Shown in pieces: positions 25,689 to 35,200 of a DNA stretch of 64,000 bases; within the stretch, counting starts at the first letter, position 1; each line of letters begins with the position of its first letter. Location: positions 1 to 64,000 of the forward strand of contig PAKP01000003.1 in assembly GCA_002706985.1 (NCBI GenBank). Direction: 5' to 3'. Position numbers and translations under genes: made by a program. The notes beneath the pieces were generated by a model. The model had not been told where the DNA came from. It did no database searches and worked only from the letters and a program-made list of their open reading frames with translations. Origin of the DNA: Sneathiella sp. (GTDB lineage Bacteria; Pseudomonadota; Alphaproteobacteria; Sneathiellales; Sneathiellaceae).

Positions 25689-26919
25689 AGGATTTTTGAA
25701 AAAGCAGGCGCCTCAAGAGAGTCAACAGGGTGCTCAGGATGAATTGGAGTCAATGCGCCAGGAACTCGCAAATTACAAATCAGCATTTGCCGCCCTGTCA
25801 GAGGTAACGACCCGCTTGAAAGCTGGTGATATGGAAGCCCGTATTGTTGATTGGGACTGTTATGGGCCGCTTACTGACCCGCTGGCGGATTTCAACCGAG
25901 TACTGGATTTGACGGATTGCTTCATTCGGGAATCTACAGCTTCACTCAGCGCGGCAACTTCGGGCAATTTCTACCGTAAATTTCTGACTACTGGCATGTC
26001 GGGCAGCTTTGCTGAAGGTGCCCGCTTCATGAATAAAACTAGTGAGGAAATGGAGCGCCGGGAAGTTGAAAAAGTCTCTGCGCGCCTCGCTATCGCAACG
26101 ACTTTTGAAGAGAATGTCGGGCTGGTGGTTAAAACTCTCGTTGAAGCATTAACCAGCGTTGGTGCGATCTCGCAGCAGCTAAAAGGCTTTGCGACTGACA
26201 ACCAAAGCCTTGCGTCAACGGTCGCCGCCGCGGCGGAACAGGCGACTGTGAATGTTCAAACTGTCAGTGCGGCCGCAGAGGAGCTTTCCGCATCCGTTCA
26301 GGAAATCACGCGTCAGGTTGCCTCGTCATCCGAGAAAACAGTTGAAGCTTCGGGCGAAGCGGAGAAAACCTCGCGAACAATTCAGTCTCTTAAAGATGCA
26401 TCTGACACGATCGGGCAGGTCGTTGAATTAATCAAGGATATCGCCGGAAAGACAAACCTTCTGGCGCTCAATGCAACGATCGAGGCGGCGCGTGCCGGTG
26501 AAGCCGGGAAGGGTTTTGCGGTCGTGGCCTCCGAAGTTAAATCGCTTGCCCTGCAAACAACCAATGCAACCGGCGAAATTGGATCGCAGGTTGACTCAAT
26601 TCAGTTGAGCACTGACACCACCGTTGATGCGGCGGCCCAGATTACGGAGAAAATCAATCAACTGAATGAAATTTCGGCTGCCATTGCGTCGGCGACGGAA
26701 GAACAATCAGCCGCCACACTTGAAATCAGCAGAAATATTCAGGAAGCCTCCCAAGGCACGCGTGAAGTTTCGACGAATATTACCAAAGTCAGTGAATCGT
26801 CGACGCAGACATTGCAGGCCGTGAATGATCTCGACACTTCGGTGCAGCAGTTGAGCTCAACGGTTGAGACATTGCAAAATGAAGCGGAAACTTTCCTTAA
26901 GGCTATTAGGGAAGGCTGA
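25681..26919 (+). CDS. Cytoplasmic methyl-accepting chemotaxis protein
   Basis: About 412 residues without any membrane helix or periplasmic domain. Residues 60-140 look like a HAMP/poly-HAMP relay region; then a long coiled coil leads to the signalling hairpin with [25 protein letters not shown] split by the tip, followed by [13 protein letters not shown]. No CheR-binding pentapeptide ends the protein. GTG 25675 and ATG 25681 are both possible starts. It overlaps the upstream PAS gene, suggesting that the PAS protein supplies the sensory input. No che genes lie in the window. Confidence 0.9.
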   Translation: MLKGFLKKQAPQESQQGAQDELESMRQELANYKSAFAALSEVTTRLKAGDMEARIVDWDCYGPLTDPLADFNRVLDLTDCFIRESTASLSAATSGNFYRKFLTTGMSGSFAEGARFMNKTSEEMERREVEKVSARLAIATTFEENVGLVVKTLVEALTSVGAISQQLKGFATDNQSLASTVAAAAEQATVNVQTVSAAAEELSASVQEITRQVASSSEKTVEASGEAEKTSRTIQSLKDASDTIGQVVELIKDIAGKTNLLALNATIEAARAGEAGKGFAVVASEVKSLALQTTNATGEIGSQVDSIQLSTDTTVDAAAQITEKINQLNEISAAIASATEEQSAATLEISRNIQEASQGTREVSTNITKVSESSTQTLQAVNDLDTSVQQLSSTVETLQNEAETFLKAIREG

Positions 26920-26963
26920 AGTAGAATTCTGGGCAAGTGTTTGAAAGGCCTATAAATTGCTCC

Positions 26964-27941
26964 TCAAAGCCCGAGTGGATGGCGGCTGTAGAAAGACGTA
27001 GTTAGTAGCGATATTCCGATGGCAACAAGCAACCCGCCTCCTGCAAGGGCAGCGGTATTGGCGGCTATGTGCCAAAACGGACTTCTATCAGCCGTGAAGG
27101 CGACGGCTTTTCGCCGTGCTGTGACGGCCAGAAATGCCAGCAAGGCCACGGCGATACCTGTTCCCGCCGACATCGCAAGTACGGCGCCGACGCCCGCAAT
27201 AGGCAGCGTCAATGCTTTCGCCAGTACCAGAACCAAGATGGCACCTGTACAGGGTCGAAGACCGATAGCCAGCACAACGCTTATTGCAGAGCGGAGGTCG
27301 CGGATTTGTTCCAGCTGATCCCCGCTTGGCATATGGGCATGGCCATAACACTCTCCGTCTTCATGATGATGGTGAGAATGGGTGCCCGCTTGCGGCTTGG
27401 TTGGAAAGTACCGGTTCAATATCCGGCGTGCTGTGCGCAAAATGAGAAGACCGCCAATGGCAGCCACGAGAATATAGCTGATGCGCTCACTCCAAGCGAC
27501 GGCGGAGCCGGTTTCCCGGGGAATCCATCCTGCAAGATAAATCAGGCCATAGACCAGGACTATCGCGACCAGACCCTGACATAAAGCTGCGGCGGCGGCA
27601 ATGCCAACACCACGGGAAACTCTATGCGGATGGGTCAGCAGATAGGTGGTAAGGACTGCCTTGCCATGCCCCGGGCCAGCTGCGTGAAATATTCCATAGA
27701 GGAAGCTGCCGAAAACGAGGCTCCAGGCTGCGGCCATGCCGCCGCCGTCGGTAAGGGCCTTGAAGGCGGTAACGAGCTCTCCATGAAAGATACGTTGTTG
27801 TGTTAAGATCCAGCTTATGCTGGTAGCCCAGAGGGAGGACTCGGCAACGCCGCTTGCGGCAAGAGATTGCGGCGGCATCCAGACTGACAATGCTAACACG
27901 GCAAGAGTGATATAAAAGCCGGGAACTATTTTTCGGGACAT
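26964..27941 (-). CDS. NicO/RcnA-type divalent metal permease
   Basis: About 325 residues, starting at ATG 27941, which overlaps the DUF1007 gene by 16 bases; a longer frame from 28067 is an artefact of that overlap. It has a signal-like first helix, the family block FHAAGPGHGKAVLTTYLL, and a His-rich cytoplasmic-type loop near residue 200 (SHHHHEDGECYGHAH). NicO (PF03824) proteins move nickel or cobalt, but with a DUF1007 partner, a His-rich outer-membrane barrel and a Zur-like box in front of the set, zinc import is the better guess here. Direction of transport is not proven by sequence. Confidence 0.87.
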   Translation of the reverse strand: MSRKIVPGFYITLAVLALSVWMPPQSLAASGVAESSLWATSISWILTQQRIFHGELVTAFKALTDGGGMAAAWSLVFGSFLYGIFHAAGPGHGKAVLTTYLLTHPHRVSRGVGIAAAAALCQGLVAIVLVYGLIYLAGWIPRETGSAVAWSERISYILVAAIGGLLILRTARRILNRYFPTKPQAGTHSHHHHEDGECYGHAHMPSGDQLEQIRDLRSAISVVLAIGLRPCTGAILVLVLAKALTLPIAGVGAVLAMSAGTGIAVALLAFLAVTARRKAVAFTADRSPFWHIAANTAALAGGGLLVAIGISLLTTSFYSRHPLGL

Positions 27942-28570
27942 GTCAATCTGACCCGCTCGGCAAAGAAAGAGCCTAGGCCCGTCTCCCCCTGCATAGATGC
28001 GTCGAGCATTGCCGCCTGCGCCACCACGCTCGGGTCCGGGTTGGGCGGCATAATCTTGTAGCTGCATCCCGCCGGGGAGCCTGACAGAATTACGGGATTT
28101 TCCGTTTCGGCGTGAAGCATGTCGACATAATAAGTAGGATCGAAAATAGCATAGGAGAAATTGCTGCCCTCGGGAGATACCGGTTTTTCAAAAGGGGTTG
28201 TGAAAGACATTTCCAGCCGATTGTCGAGCATCCTTGTCGATTTGTCGGTAAGGGGCATGAGACCTAGAACGTTTTTCCCGTCTCGTGCCTTGGTGAAATA
28301 GCCATACTCGTTGAGATGTTCCATATTCACCTTCATGATTTCTTCCAGCTTTTCGGGGTCTGGCTTACCGTCTCCGTCAAGATCCATCCCCTCGGTCGCA
28401 AAAGCCGAATAGTAATCATCGAACAACCAGGTTTGGCGGAGACCCGTGACCATTCCCGCTTCATTAAACAGAATTTCAATTGTCATATCCATCCAGACAT
28501 GAGGGTGTGCGGAAGTGGGGCGTAAAGGCGTCAATAAAAATATACAGAACATCAATATGAACAAACGCAT
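27926..28570 (-). CDS. DUF1007 family periplasmic protein
   Basis: About 214 residues from ATG 28570, preceded by AGGGA. It starts with a signal peptide ending at SAHPHVWMDM, the invariant N-terminal HPHVW of DUF1007 with a His exposed after cleavage that could bind metal. The acidic DLDGDGKPDPEKLEEI segment near residue 65 resembles a calcium or metal loop. The family is almost always encoded beside NicO-type permeases, as here (16-base overlap). Likely a periplasmic metal-delivery component. A 148-base gap separates it from the upstream outer-membrane gene. Confidence 0.87.
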   Translation of the reverse strand: MRLFILMFCIFLLTPLRPTSAHPHVWMDMTIEILFNEAGMVTGLRQTWLFDDYYSAFATEGMDLDGDGKPDPEKLEEIMKVNMEHLNEYGYFTKARDGKNVLGLMPLTDKSTRMLDNRLEMSFTTPFEKPVSPEGSNFSYAIFDPTYYVDMLHAETENPVILSGSPAGCSYKIMPPNPDPSVVAQAAMLDASMQGETGLGSFFAERVRLTCPEK

Positions 28571-28718
28571 AAACAATTCCCTGTATGGGGCTGATCGATG
28601 CGTCAGATGACGCATTCCCCTCCCTAGATAGAGCAGCCGAGCTATTTCTACAATAGAGGGCTTCCAGATTGGGGGAATGCGTTATTGCCATGCGGGGTTG
28701 TAAATGTCTCCGAGTCGG

Positions 28719-29915
28719 CTAAAAAGTTAGGGAGTAGCCGACCATTGCGCCGATGCGATGGTTCTTTTCTCCTTCTTCCTCTTGGTATTTATAGCCTGCG
28801 CCCACCGAAATGCCGTTCATAAACCGATATTCCAGTGACGCCTGGAAGACTTCGCCATCCTGCGCTTCGTCTGCGTCATCAGGATTTTCATTGCTGACAT
28901 AGGTATAGGTTGATCCAAGGACCCATTGCCGAAAGCCGAGTTCCGCACCGATCGTGTTATAGGTCCGGTCATGTGGAGTTTCACCATTCAGGTGATTTAT
29001 ATGAACGATCTCGCCTAGAATCCGGCCTTTTAGATCCGGGGTGAAAGCATGTTCATATTTACCGGAAGCAGTATACCGATACTCGCTCGTTTCATCCCCT
29101 TCGCCTGCGGCCTGGCGGGCGAAGCCGAGGCGGTAGGAAAAACCGTTCGAGGTATCGCTGTTCTGTGAGAAAAAGTCCGATCCGCCCAATGAAACCGCGA
29201 AAGATGAAAAATCTTCCGTATTGGAAACGCCGCCATCGCTCTTATGGGTGACGCCGCGCTCATAAAGGAGGGAGTTGCTGAGAAAAGTTGTATCGGCAAA
29301 GAAGGTGCTGACGTCGAGCCTGTGGGTGCCGAAATTATCCGTTTTCAGTCTGCCATATCCACCGACACCGATCTTCTCTCGCACCGTATATTCATCTACG
29401 ATCTGATAGCCGTAAATACCAGGCATGACATGCTGATCAAAGCTGATAACAGGATCGAACTTACCGGCATAAGCGCCGAAATTTTCATCGTCATAATTGA
29501 CAGTGAGGGCCCGCACGAAGAGAGGCGTATCCTCGAAATAGCGGTTGCTACCGTCCAGTGCTGCCCCTCCCCCGCCATGATCATGTCCGGCAGGCTCACC
29601 CTCAAGTTCGATGTTCGTGTTGACAGAAAATCCGTTTCCAAAACCGTATCCCATTTCAAGGTGTGAATGGGTGTAGGCCTCGTCTATTTCTTCATCCGCT
29701 TCTTCTGCTTTGTAGACATGATCATAGAGAATTTTGATGTCCAGATGCCCGTAAAATCCGTCTGTTCTGTGATCATGGCTGTGATCGTGATGATGCTCAT
29801 GCTCATGCTCATGCTCATGCTCATGGTCATGGTCATGTTTATGATCATCGGCGTTGGCGGAGATGGCCGGAATCATAAAGACGGCCAGGTAAGGGAGTAG
29901 TGGGATAAGTCTCAT
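28719..29915 (-). CDS. Outer-membrane beta-barrel with His-rich N-terminus (candidate zinc porin)
   Basis: 398 residues: a signal peptide cut near SANADD, then about 25 residues almost wholly His, Asp and Glu (HDHEHEHEHE-type repeats), then alternating amphipathic strands with aromatic girdles and a C-terminal Phe (VGYSLTF), the signature of outer-membrane barrels. A second metal-like run AGHDHGGGG lies near residue 110. It has no TonB box or plug that I can see. A Zur-like box sits 21-44 bases upstream of the ATG, so it is probably made under zinc limitation and helps zinc cross the outer membrane. Confidence 0.82.
   Translation of the reverse strand: MRLIPLLPYLAVFMIPAISANADDHKHDHDHEHEHEHEHEHHHDHSHDHRTDGFYGHLDIKILYDHVYKAEEADEEIDEAYTHSHLEMGYGFGNGFSVNTNIELEGEPAGHDHGGGGAALDGSNRYFEDTPLFVRALTVNYDDENFGAYAGKFDPVISFDQHVMPGIYGYQIVDEYTVREKIGVGGYGRLKTDNFGTHRLDVSTFFADTTFLSNSLLYERGVTHKSDGGVSNTEDFSSFAVSLGGSDFFSQNSDTSNGFSYRLGFARQAAGEGDETSEYRYTASGKYEHAFTPDLKGRILGEIVHINHLNGETPHDRTYNTIGAELGFRQWVLGSTYTYVSNENPDDADEAQDGEVFQASLEYRFMNGISVGAGYKYQEEEGEKNHRIGAMVGYSLTF
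29793..29834 (-). repeat. Hexanucleotide tandem repeat encoding the His/Glu run
   Basis: Five perfect copies of ATGCTC (29793-29822) followed by two of ATGGTC (29823-29834) lie in the coding region of the outer-membrane barrel and encode alternating His and Glu/Asp. Because the unit is six bases, slippage would change the number of metal-binding pairs without breaking the frame. Confidence 0.85.
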
Positions 29916-29935
29916 GGTCGTTACTTTCTTAAATT

Positions 29936-29959
29936 GAAATGTTATAACATAACAATATT
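29936..29959. promoter_or_regulatory. Zur-like box
   Basis: The site begins GAAATGTTATA and contains the dyad TGTTATAACATAACA (29940-29954), strongly resembling the proteobacterial Zur consensus (GAAATGTTATA-N-TATAACATTTC). It lies just upstream of the His-rich barrel gene and would repress it when zinc is plentiful. Confidence 0.8.
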
Positions 29960-30074
29960 AAAAAGACGGAACTGTCAAGTAGCGATACAGGGAGATGAAT
30001 ATCCTGCAAAAATTCCTGATAAAAAGGGGAAGATAGAGATTCTACATTTTGACTCCATGCGCATTTTTGTATAA

Positions 30075-30089
30075 GAACAAAACAAGAAC
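30075..30089 (+). promoter_or_regulatory. LexA (SOS) box, alphaproteobacterial type
   Basis: GAACAAAACAAGAAC is an exact GAAC-N7-GAAC direct repeat, the LexA site of alphaproteobacteria. It is 17 bases upstream of the imuA ATG, where it can block the promoter. Confidence 0.9.
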
Positions 30090-30106
30090 ATATGAAGGAG
30101 GGTGCG

Positions 30107-30832
30107 ATGAAGCATAGCGCATTAAGAGAACAGATTATTGCATTGGAATTGGGACGGAGTGAGCGGCAGGTCCTTCCGTTCGGCCTGCCTGATATTGATG
30201 AAGCTTTGCAGGGCGGCATTGATCTGGGGGCCATGCATGAAATCTCGGGACCGGCTGCCGTTCTTTTTACACAAGTAATTATCAGGCAAAAAGGGGAAGA
30301 GGTCGCCTGGCTATCCATGGAGAACCTGAATGAGGAATATTACCCGTATGGACTGCTGCAGTCCGAGACTGATCCGGCACGGTTTATTGTGGTCCGCTCG
30401 CAAAATTCCCGGGATTTACTGAAGGCCGCTTATGAGGTTCTGGCCTCGAACGCAGTGGGGTGTGTGCTGCTTGAGGTGCAGGAAGCGCTCACCCAAACGC
30501 AGATGAGAAAGCTGCAGATAGCCGTAAAAAATACCCGCACCCTGGGCCTTATACTGAATACGGATTACACAGGGTCTGCCGCCCCCGAAAGTAAAGGCCT
30601 GCTTGGTTCGGCGCTGACCCGCTGGTATGTGCAGGTTTTGCACTGGACATATGAAACGACACAAATCGAACTGTATTTAACGAAAAACCGGCACGGTTCC
30701 CCGTGTCACTGGATTGTGGAGATTGACCATGCAACGCATCATTTGCATTTGGTTCCCATTTCTGGAAAGCGAGCGATTGATCAGGCAGAATCCCGAACTG
30801 TCGCAGAAGCCCTTTGTCCTGATCACCCGTGA
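30107..30832 (+). CDS. imuA: ImuA, RecA-like mutasome accessory protein
   Basis: About 241 residues; ATG 30107 has AAGGAGG at optimal distance (an upstream ATG at 30092 contains that sequence, so is unlikely). The protein has the ImuA pattern: FGLPDIDEALQGGIDLGAMHEI near the N-terminus, EEVAWLSMENLNEEYYPYGL, then FIVVRSQNSRDLLKAAYEVL and GCVLLEVQEALT. It is a degenerate RecA-like protein without a proper Walker A, acting with ImuB and DnaE2 in SOS-induced mutagenic repair. It overlaps imuB by about 104 bases, much more than usual. Confidence 0.92.
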   Translation: MKHSALREQIIALELGRSERQVLPFGLPDIDEALQGGIDLGAMHEISGPAAVLFTQVIIRQKGEEVAWLSMENLNEEYYPYGLLQSETDPARFIVVRSQNSRDLLKAAYEVLASNAVGCVLLEVQEALTQTQMRKLQIAVKNTRTLGLILNTDYTGSAAPESKGLLGSALTRWYVQVLHWTYETTQIELYLTKNRHGSPCHWIVEIDHATHHLHLVPISGKRAIDQAESRTVAEALCPDHP

Positions 30833-32234
30833 AGCAAACCGTGTATTTACCTCCGCTTTGAGCAAGAAAGCCATCAGTATGGGGTTTGTGCCGGAAATGA
30901 GCCTGACGGACATCCGCGCAGCTGTGCCTGATATCCTTTATTATGATTTGAATCCCGAACAGGATATCCGGTGCCTGCGGGGGTTGCTGCGCTGGGCCAG
31001 CCGGTTTACGCCCCGGGTCGCGCGGGAGGACGGCAATAACCTGTATCTTGATATTGCCGGTGCCAGTCATTTATTCGGTGGAGAAGATCGCCTTTTAAAT
31101 GAAATTCAATCCCAGCTAAAAAGATTTGGATTTACGGTCCGCCTCGCGATTGCTGACAATCGGTCGGCGGCGTGGGGATTTGCCCATTACGGTAAGGGCA
31201 GGAGTAATATCACCGGTGAGGTCTTGCGTGATGCCTCGAAAGACCTGCCGGTTGAAGCTTTGGGTATGTCCTATGCCTCCACAAACCTTTGTCAACGGCT
31301 GGGGCTGAAACAGATAGGAAGCCTGCTTGATTTGCTCCGTGCATCGCTGACCAGCCGTATTGGATGGCGGGACCTTAATCGGATTGACCGGTTTTTTGGA
31401 CGGGCAGCAGACGCGAAACAGTTTGCCCGCCATAGAGAGCGATTGATCGAGGAAAGGCAGTTTTTTGATCCGCTGGCCACAAACGCCGGAGTGGAGACCG
31501 CACTTGAGACATTGCTGGAGAAGTTATGCCGTCGCTTGCTGCCTTTGCAACAGGGGATTCGCAAAGCAAGTCTCCGGCTCGAGAGAGTGGATCATGAGAT
31601 GCTGTCCTTCTCCGTTGAGATGATACAGCCGAGCGTTAACATCGACGCCCTGAAGCGGATGTTCTCCTATCATTTTGAGCAACTTGATGTTGGCTTCGGG
31701 ATTGACTGCATGATCCTGGCGGCGGAGCAGACGGCACCCTTATCCTGTCATCAGCTGGGGTTGGAAGATTCAAAAAAGCATGGCCATGATGAAACGCTGA
31801 ATAATCTAGTCAATGAACTTTCCAACATGTTCGGTAACCGGCATGTTCAGCATTTTTCTCCGGCTGACAGTCATCTTCCCGAGCGTGCCTTCAACCGACG
31901 AGCGGCCCTGTATGCCATTAGAGAGCAAAGCTGGACCAGGCCTCAGGTCAAGCGTCCCCTGCGTCTGCTTAAAAAGCCGGTATCTGTTTTAGTCCGTGAC
32001 AAGGGGGATAAAAAGCCGCCGGAGACGGTTTATTGGGGCGGGAAGGAATGTCATCTGACAGCCTTGGCAGGCCCGGAGCGGATTGCGCCTGACTGGTGGC
32101 GGGAAGATCCCGAATGGCGGAGCGGGGAGCGGGATTACTGGTGGGCAAAAACCGGGTCCGGGGCAATAGTTTGGCTTTACGGCGTCTCCTGTGGACAAAC
32201 AGATCAATGGTTTGTCCATGGGCTTGGAAGTTAA
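30729..32234 (+). CDS. imuB: ImuB, catalytically inactive Y-family polymerase homologue
   Basis: About 501 residues from ATG 30729, which has GGAG seven bases upstream. It starts RIICIWFPFLESERLIRQNPE and follows the Y-family layout (palm, fingers, thumb, little finger), including the LYLDIAGASHLFGGEDRLL block where active polymerases keep catalytic acidic residues. The family lacks a complete active site and serves as a hub that binds the beta clamp, ImuA and DnaE2. The C-terminus has the typical GPERIAPDWWRED then RDYWWAKTGSGAIVWLY. Second gene of an SOS-controlled cassette. Confidence 0.93.
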   Translation: MQRIICIWFPFLESERLIRQNPELSQKPFVLITREANRVFTSALSKKAISMGFVPEMSLTDIRAAVPDILYYDLNPEQDIRCLRGLLRWASRFTPRVAREDGNNLYLDIAGASHLFGGEDRLLNEIQSQLKRFGFTVRLAIADNRSAAWGFAHYGKGRSNITGEVLRDASKDLPVEALGMSYASTNLCQRLGLKQIGSLLDLLRASLTSRIGWRDLNRIDRFFGRAADAKQFARHRERLIEERQFFDPLATNAGVETALETLLEKLCRRLLPLQQGIRKASLRLERVDHEMLSFSVEMIQPSVNIDALKRMFSYHFEQLDVGFGIDCMILAAEQTAPLSCHQLGLEDSKKHGHDETLNNLVNELSNMFGNRHVQHFSPADSHLPERAFNRRAALYAIREQSWTRPQVKRPLRLLKKPVSVLVRDKGDKKPPETVYWGGKECHLTALAGPERIAPDWWREDPEWRSGERDYWWAKTGSGAIVWLYGVSCGQTDQWFVHGLGS

Positions 32235-32235
32235 A

Positions 32236-35200
32236 ATGATGCTTCGGTTTGCCGAACTGCATACGACAACAAATTTTACATTTCTGGAAGGCGCCTCGCA
32301 TCCGGAGGATTATGTTCGCCGGGCAAAGGAATTGGGGTTGGAAGCCGTCGCCATTACGGATCGTAACTCGTTGGCCGGGGTCGTCCGGGCGTATGCAGAA
32401 TCCCGAAAGATCGGTCAGCGCATCATCATTGGCTCGGAATTGGCTCTTTCCGACGGGCAGTGTCTGATTGCCTTGCCCACGGACCGGGATGCCTATGGCC
32501 GGCTATGCCGCCTGATCAGCCTTGGGCGGCGGCGGGCCGAAAAGGGGCAGTGCCTGATCCATAAGGAGGACGTGTTCGACTGGCGCGAAGGCATTATTTT
32601 CATTCTGCAGGCGCCGGAAATACTCGATTTTTCCTTTGAAGACAATCTTCGCTATTGGGCGATGAAACTGGGATCAAATCTGTATATGGCGGCGGAGAAT
32701 TTGCTGCTGGGTCATGATAATATGCGTCTGGCGCAACTGCATGAGATTGCGAAGACCCATAACATCCCGATGGTTGCCAGCAACCATGCCCTGATGGATG
32801 TACCTGATAATCGCAAGGTGGCCGATATTCTCACCTGTATTCGGGAGCATTGCACGATCGAACAGGCCGGGACGCGCCTCCAAAAAAATGCGGAACGGCA
32901 TCTCAAGGGCACGGATGAAATGCTGGAACTGTTCGCTGGGTATGAAGCCGCTGTCCGGGAAAGCCAGAAAATCAGCCGCCGGATCAACTTCTGCCTCAGT
33001 GAATTAAAATATGAATATCCGGATGAGGTATCAAACGGCCAGGATCCGCAAACGGAACTGGAACGGCTGGTTACCCGTCGTCTACCTGTCCGATATCCGC
33101 CGCATTTATTTCCGCTTGGCGTTCCGGAAAAAGTCACGAAACTTATCCAGCGGGAACTGACCGTTATCAAGGAGCTGAAATACGCCCCGTATTTCCTGAC
33201 CATTTACGACATTGTCCAATTCGCGACAGAACAGAAAATCCTCTGTCAGGGGCGGGGGTCGGCCGCCAATTCAGTGGTTTGCTATATTCTCGGGATCACG
33301 TCTGTTTCGCCAGACAGGCTTGATATGGTCTTTGAGCGGTTCATTTCCGCCGCGCGTAATGAGCCACCGGATATCGATGTGGATTTCGAGCATGAACGCC
33401 GCGAAGAAGTTATCCAGTATATCTATGAGAAATATGGGAGACACCGCGCCGGTTTATCGGCAACCGTCATTTGCTATCGCGCCCGGTCCGCCATCCGCGA
33501 GGTGGGTAAGGCGCTGGGCCTGTCACAGGATTCCCTGTCTTCTATGACCGGCCTTATCTGGGGATGGTCGCGTTCGGATTCGGCAGCCAGCCGCGAGCAG
33601 ATACGAGCGGCGGGTCTTAATCCGGATGATAAAAGGCTGGCGCTTTGTTCGGAGCTGGCGCAGAAAATTATGGGATACCCCCGCCACCTGTCCCAGCATG
33701 TGGGCGGGTTTGTAATCACCAAATCGCGGCTGGATGACATTGTTCCCGTGGAAAATGCGGCAATGGAAAATCGTACTGTCATCGAATGGGACAAGGATGA
33801 CATTGATACGCTGGGAATTCTGAAAGTCGATGTGTTGGGCCTTGGCATGTTGTCCTGCATTCGCAAGGCTTTCGAACTTTTGCAAACTCATTATGGTGTT
33901 TCCCATACTCTGGCCTCGGTGCCGGGGGGAGACGATGCGGTTTATGACATGCTAAGCCGAGCCGACAGCATTGGCGTCTTTCAGGTGGAAAGCCGGGCGC
34001 AAATGTCCTTTCTTCCGCGGATGAAGCCACGCAATTTCTATGACTTGGTGATTGAAGTGGCAATTGTCCGCCCCGGGCCCATTCAGGGCGATATGGTCCA
34101 TCCTTATATTCGTCGGAGAGATGGTCAGGAAAAAGCCACATATCCTTCGAAAGAACTGGAAGATGTTCTGAAAAAGACGCTTGGCGTGCCGCTCTTTCAG
34201 GAGCAGGCGATGCGTATTGCGATTGTCGGAGCGGGCTTCAGTCCCGACGAGGCCGATCAGCTACGCCGCGCCATGGCGACCTTTCGGAAGATGGGCACCA
34301 TTAACTCCTTCCGCGATAAATTCATTCAGGGAATGGTTGGAAACGGGTATGAGATTGAGTTTGCAGAGCGATGCTTCAAACAGATTGAGGGGTTCGGGGA
34401 ATATGGGTTCCCTGAAAGCCATGCGGCGTCCTTCGCCTTGCTTGTTTATGTGTCCGCCTGGCTGAAATGTCACTATCCCGATGTGTTTGCCTGCGCCCTT
34501 TTAAATTCCCAGCCCATGGGGTTCTATGCCGTCGCCCAGATTATCCGCGATGTCCGCGAGCACGGCATAGAGGTCAGGCCGCCGGATGTTAATTATTCGA
34601 ACTGGGACAGTATTCTGGAACTTGGCGAAAACGGACTGGCGTTACGATTGGGATTGCGTCAGATCAAGGGATTGAATGAGGAAGACGCAGGCTGGATCGC
34701 CGCGGCGCGTCAGAACGGCTATGTGACGGTCCGTGATTTGTGGTTTCGCGCTGGCATAAGGCCTGCGGCCCTTAAACGACTCGCAAAGGCAGATGCGTTT
34801 GCCTCGCTTCAACTGTCGCGGCGGGGTGCAACCTGGCAGGCAAGCGGAATAAAAGGGGAAAGCCCGCTACCGCTTTTCGCTTACGCCAAAGAAGATGAAC
34901 AGTCACTTGACCCAAGCGTCACATTGCCGCCAATGCATATCGGTGAAAATGTACTACAGGATTATCAATCTCTTCGCCTGAGCTTGCGGGACCATCCACT
35001 CAAACTGCTTCGACCGCGCTTTCCCGGTACCGTAAAGGCAAAAACCCTTCTCAATACTCCCCATAAGCACTCTTTAAGCGTTGCCGGCCTAGTTCTCGCC
35101 CGTCAGCGACCAGGAACAGCCAAGGGGGTCATTTTCATGACCCTGGAGGATGAGGAAGGAAGTATTAATGTTGTTGTCTGGCGGAAAATATTTGAACGCT

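Noticed and set aside
26964..28067. Longer start for the NicO permease at 28067
   Set aside because: The extra 42 residues are translated from within the DUF1007 gene in another frame and have no signal-like or conserved sequence; ATG 27941 begins a normal hydrophobic N-terminus.
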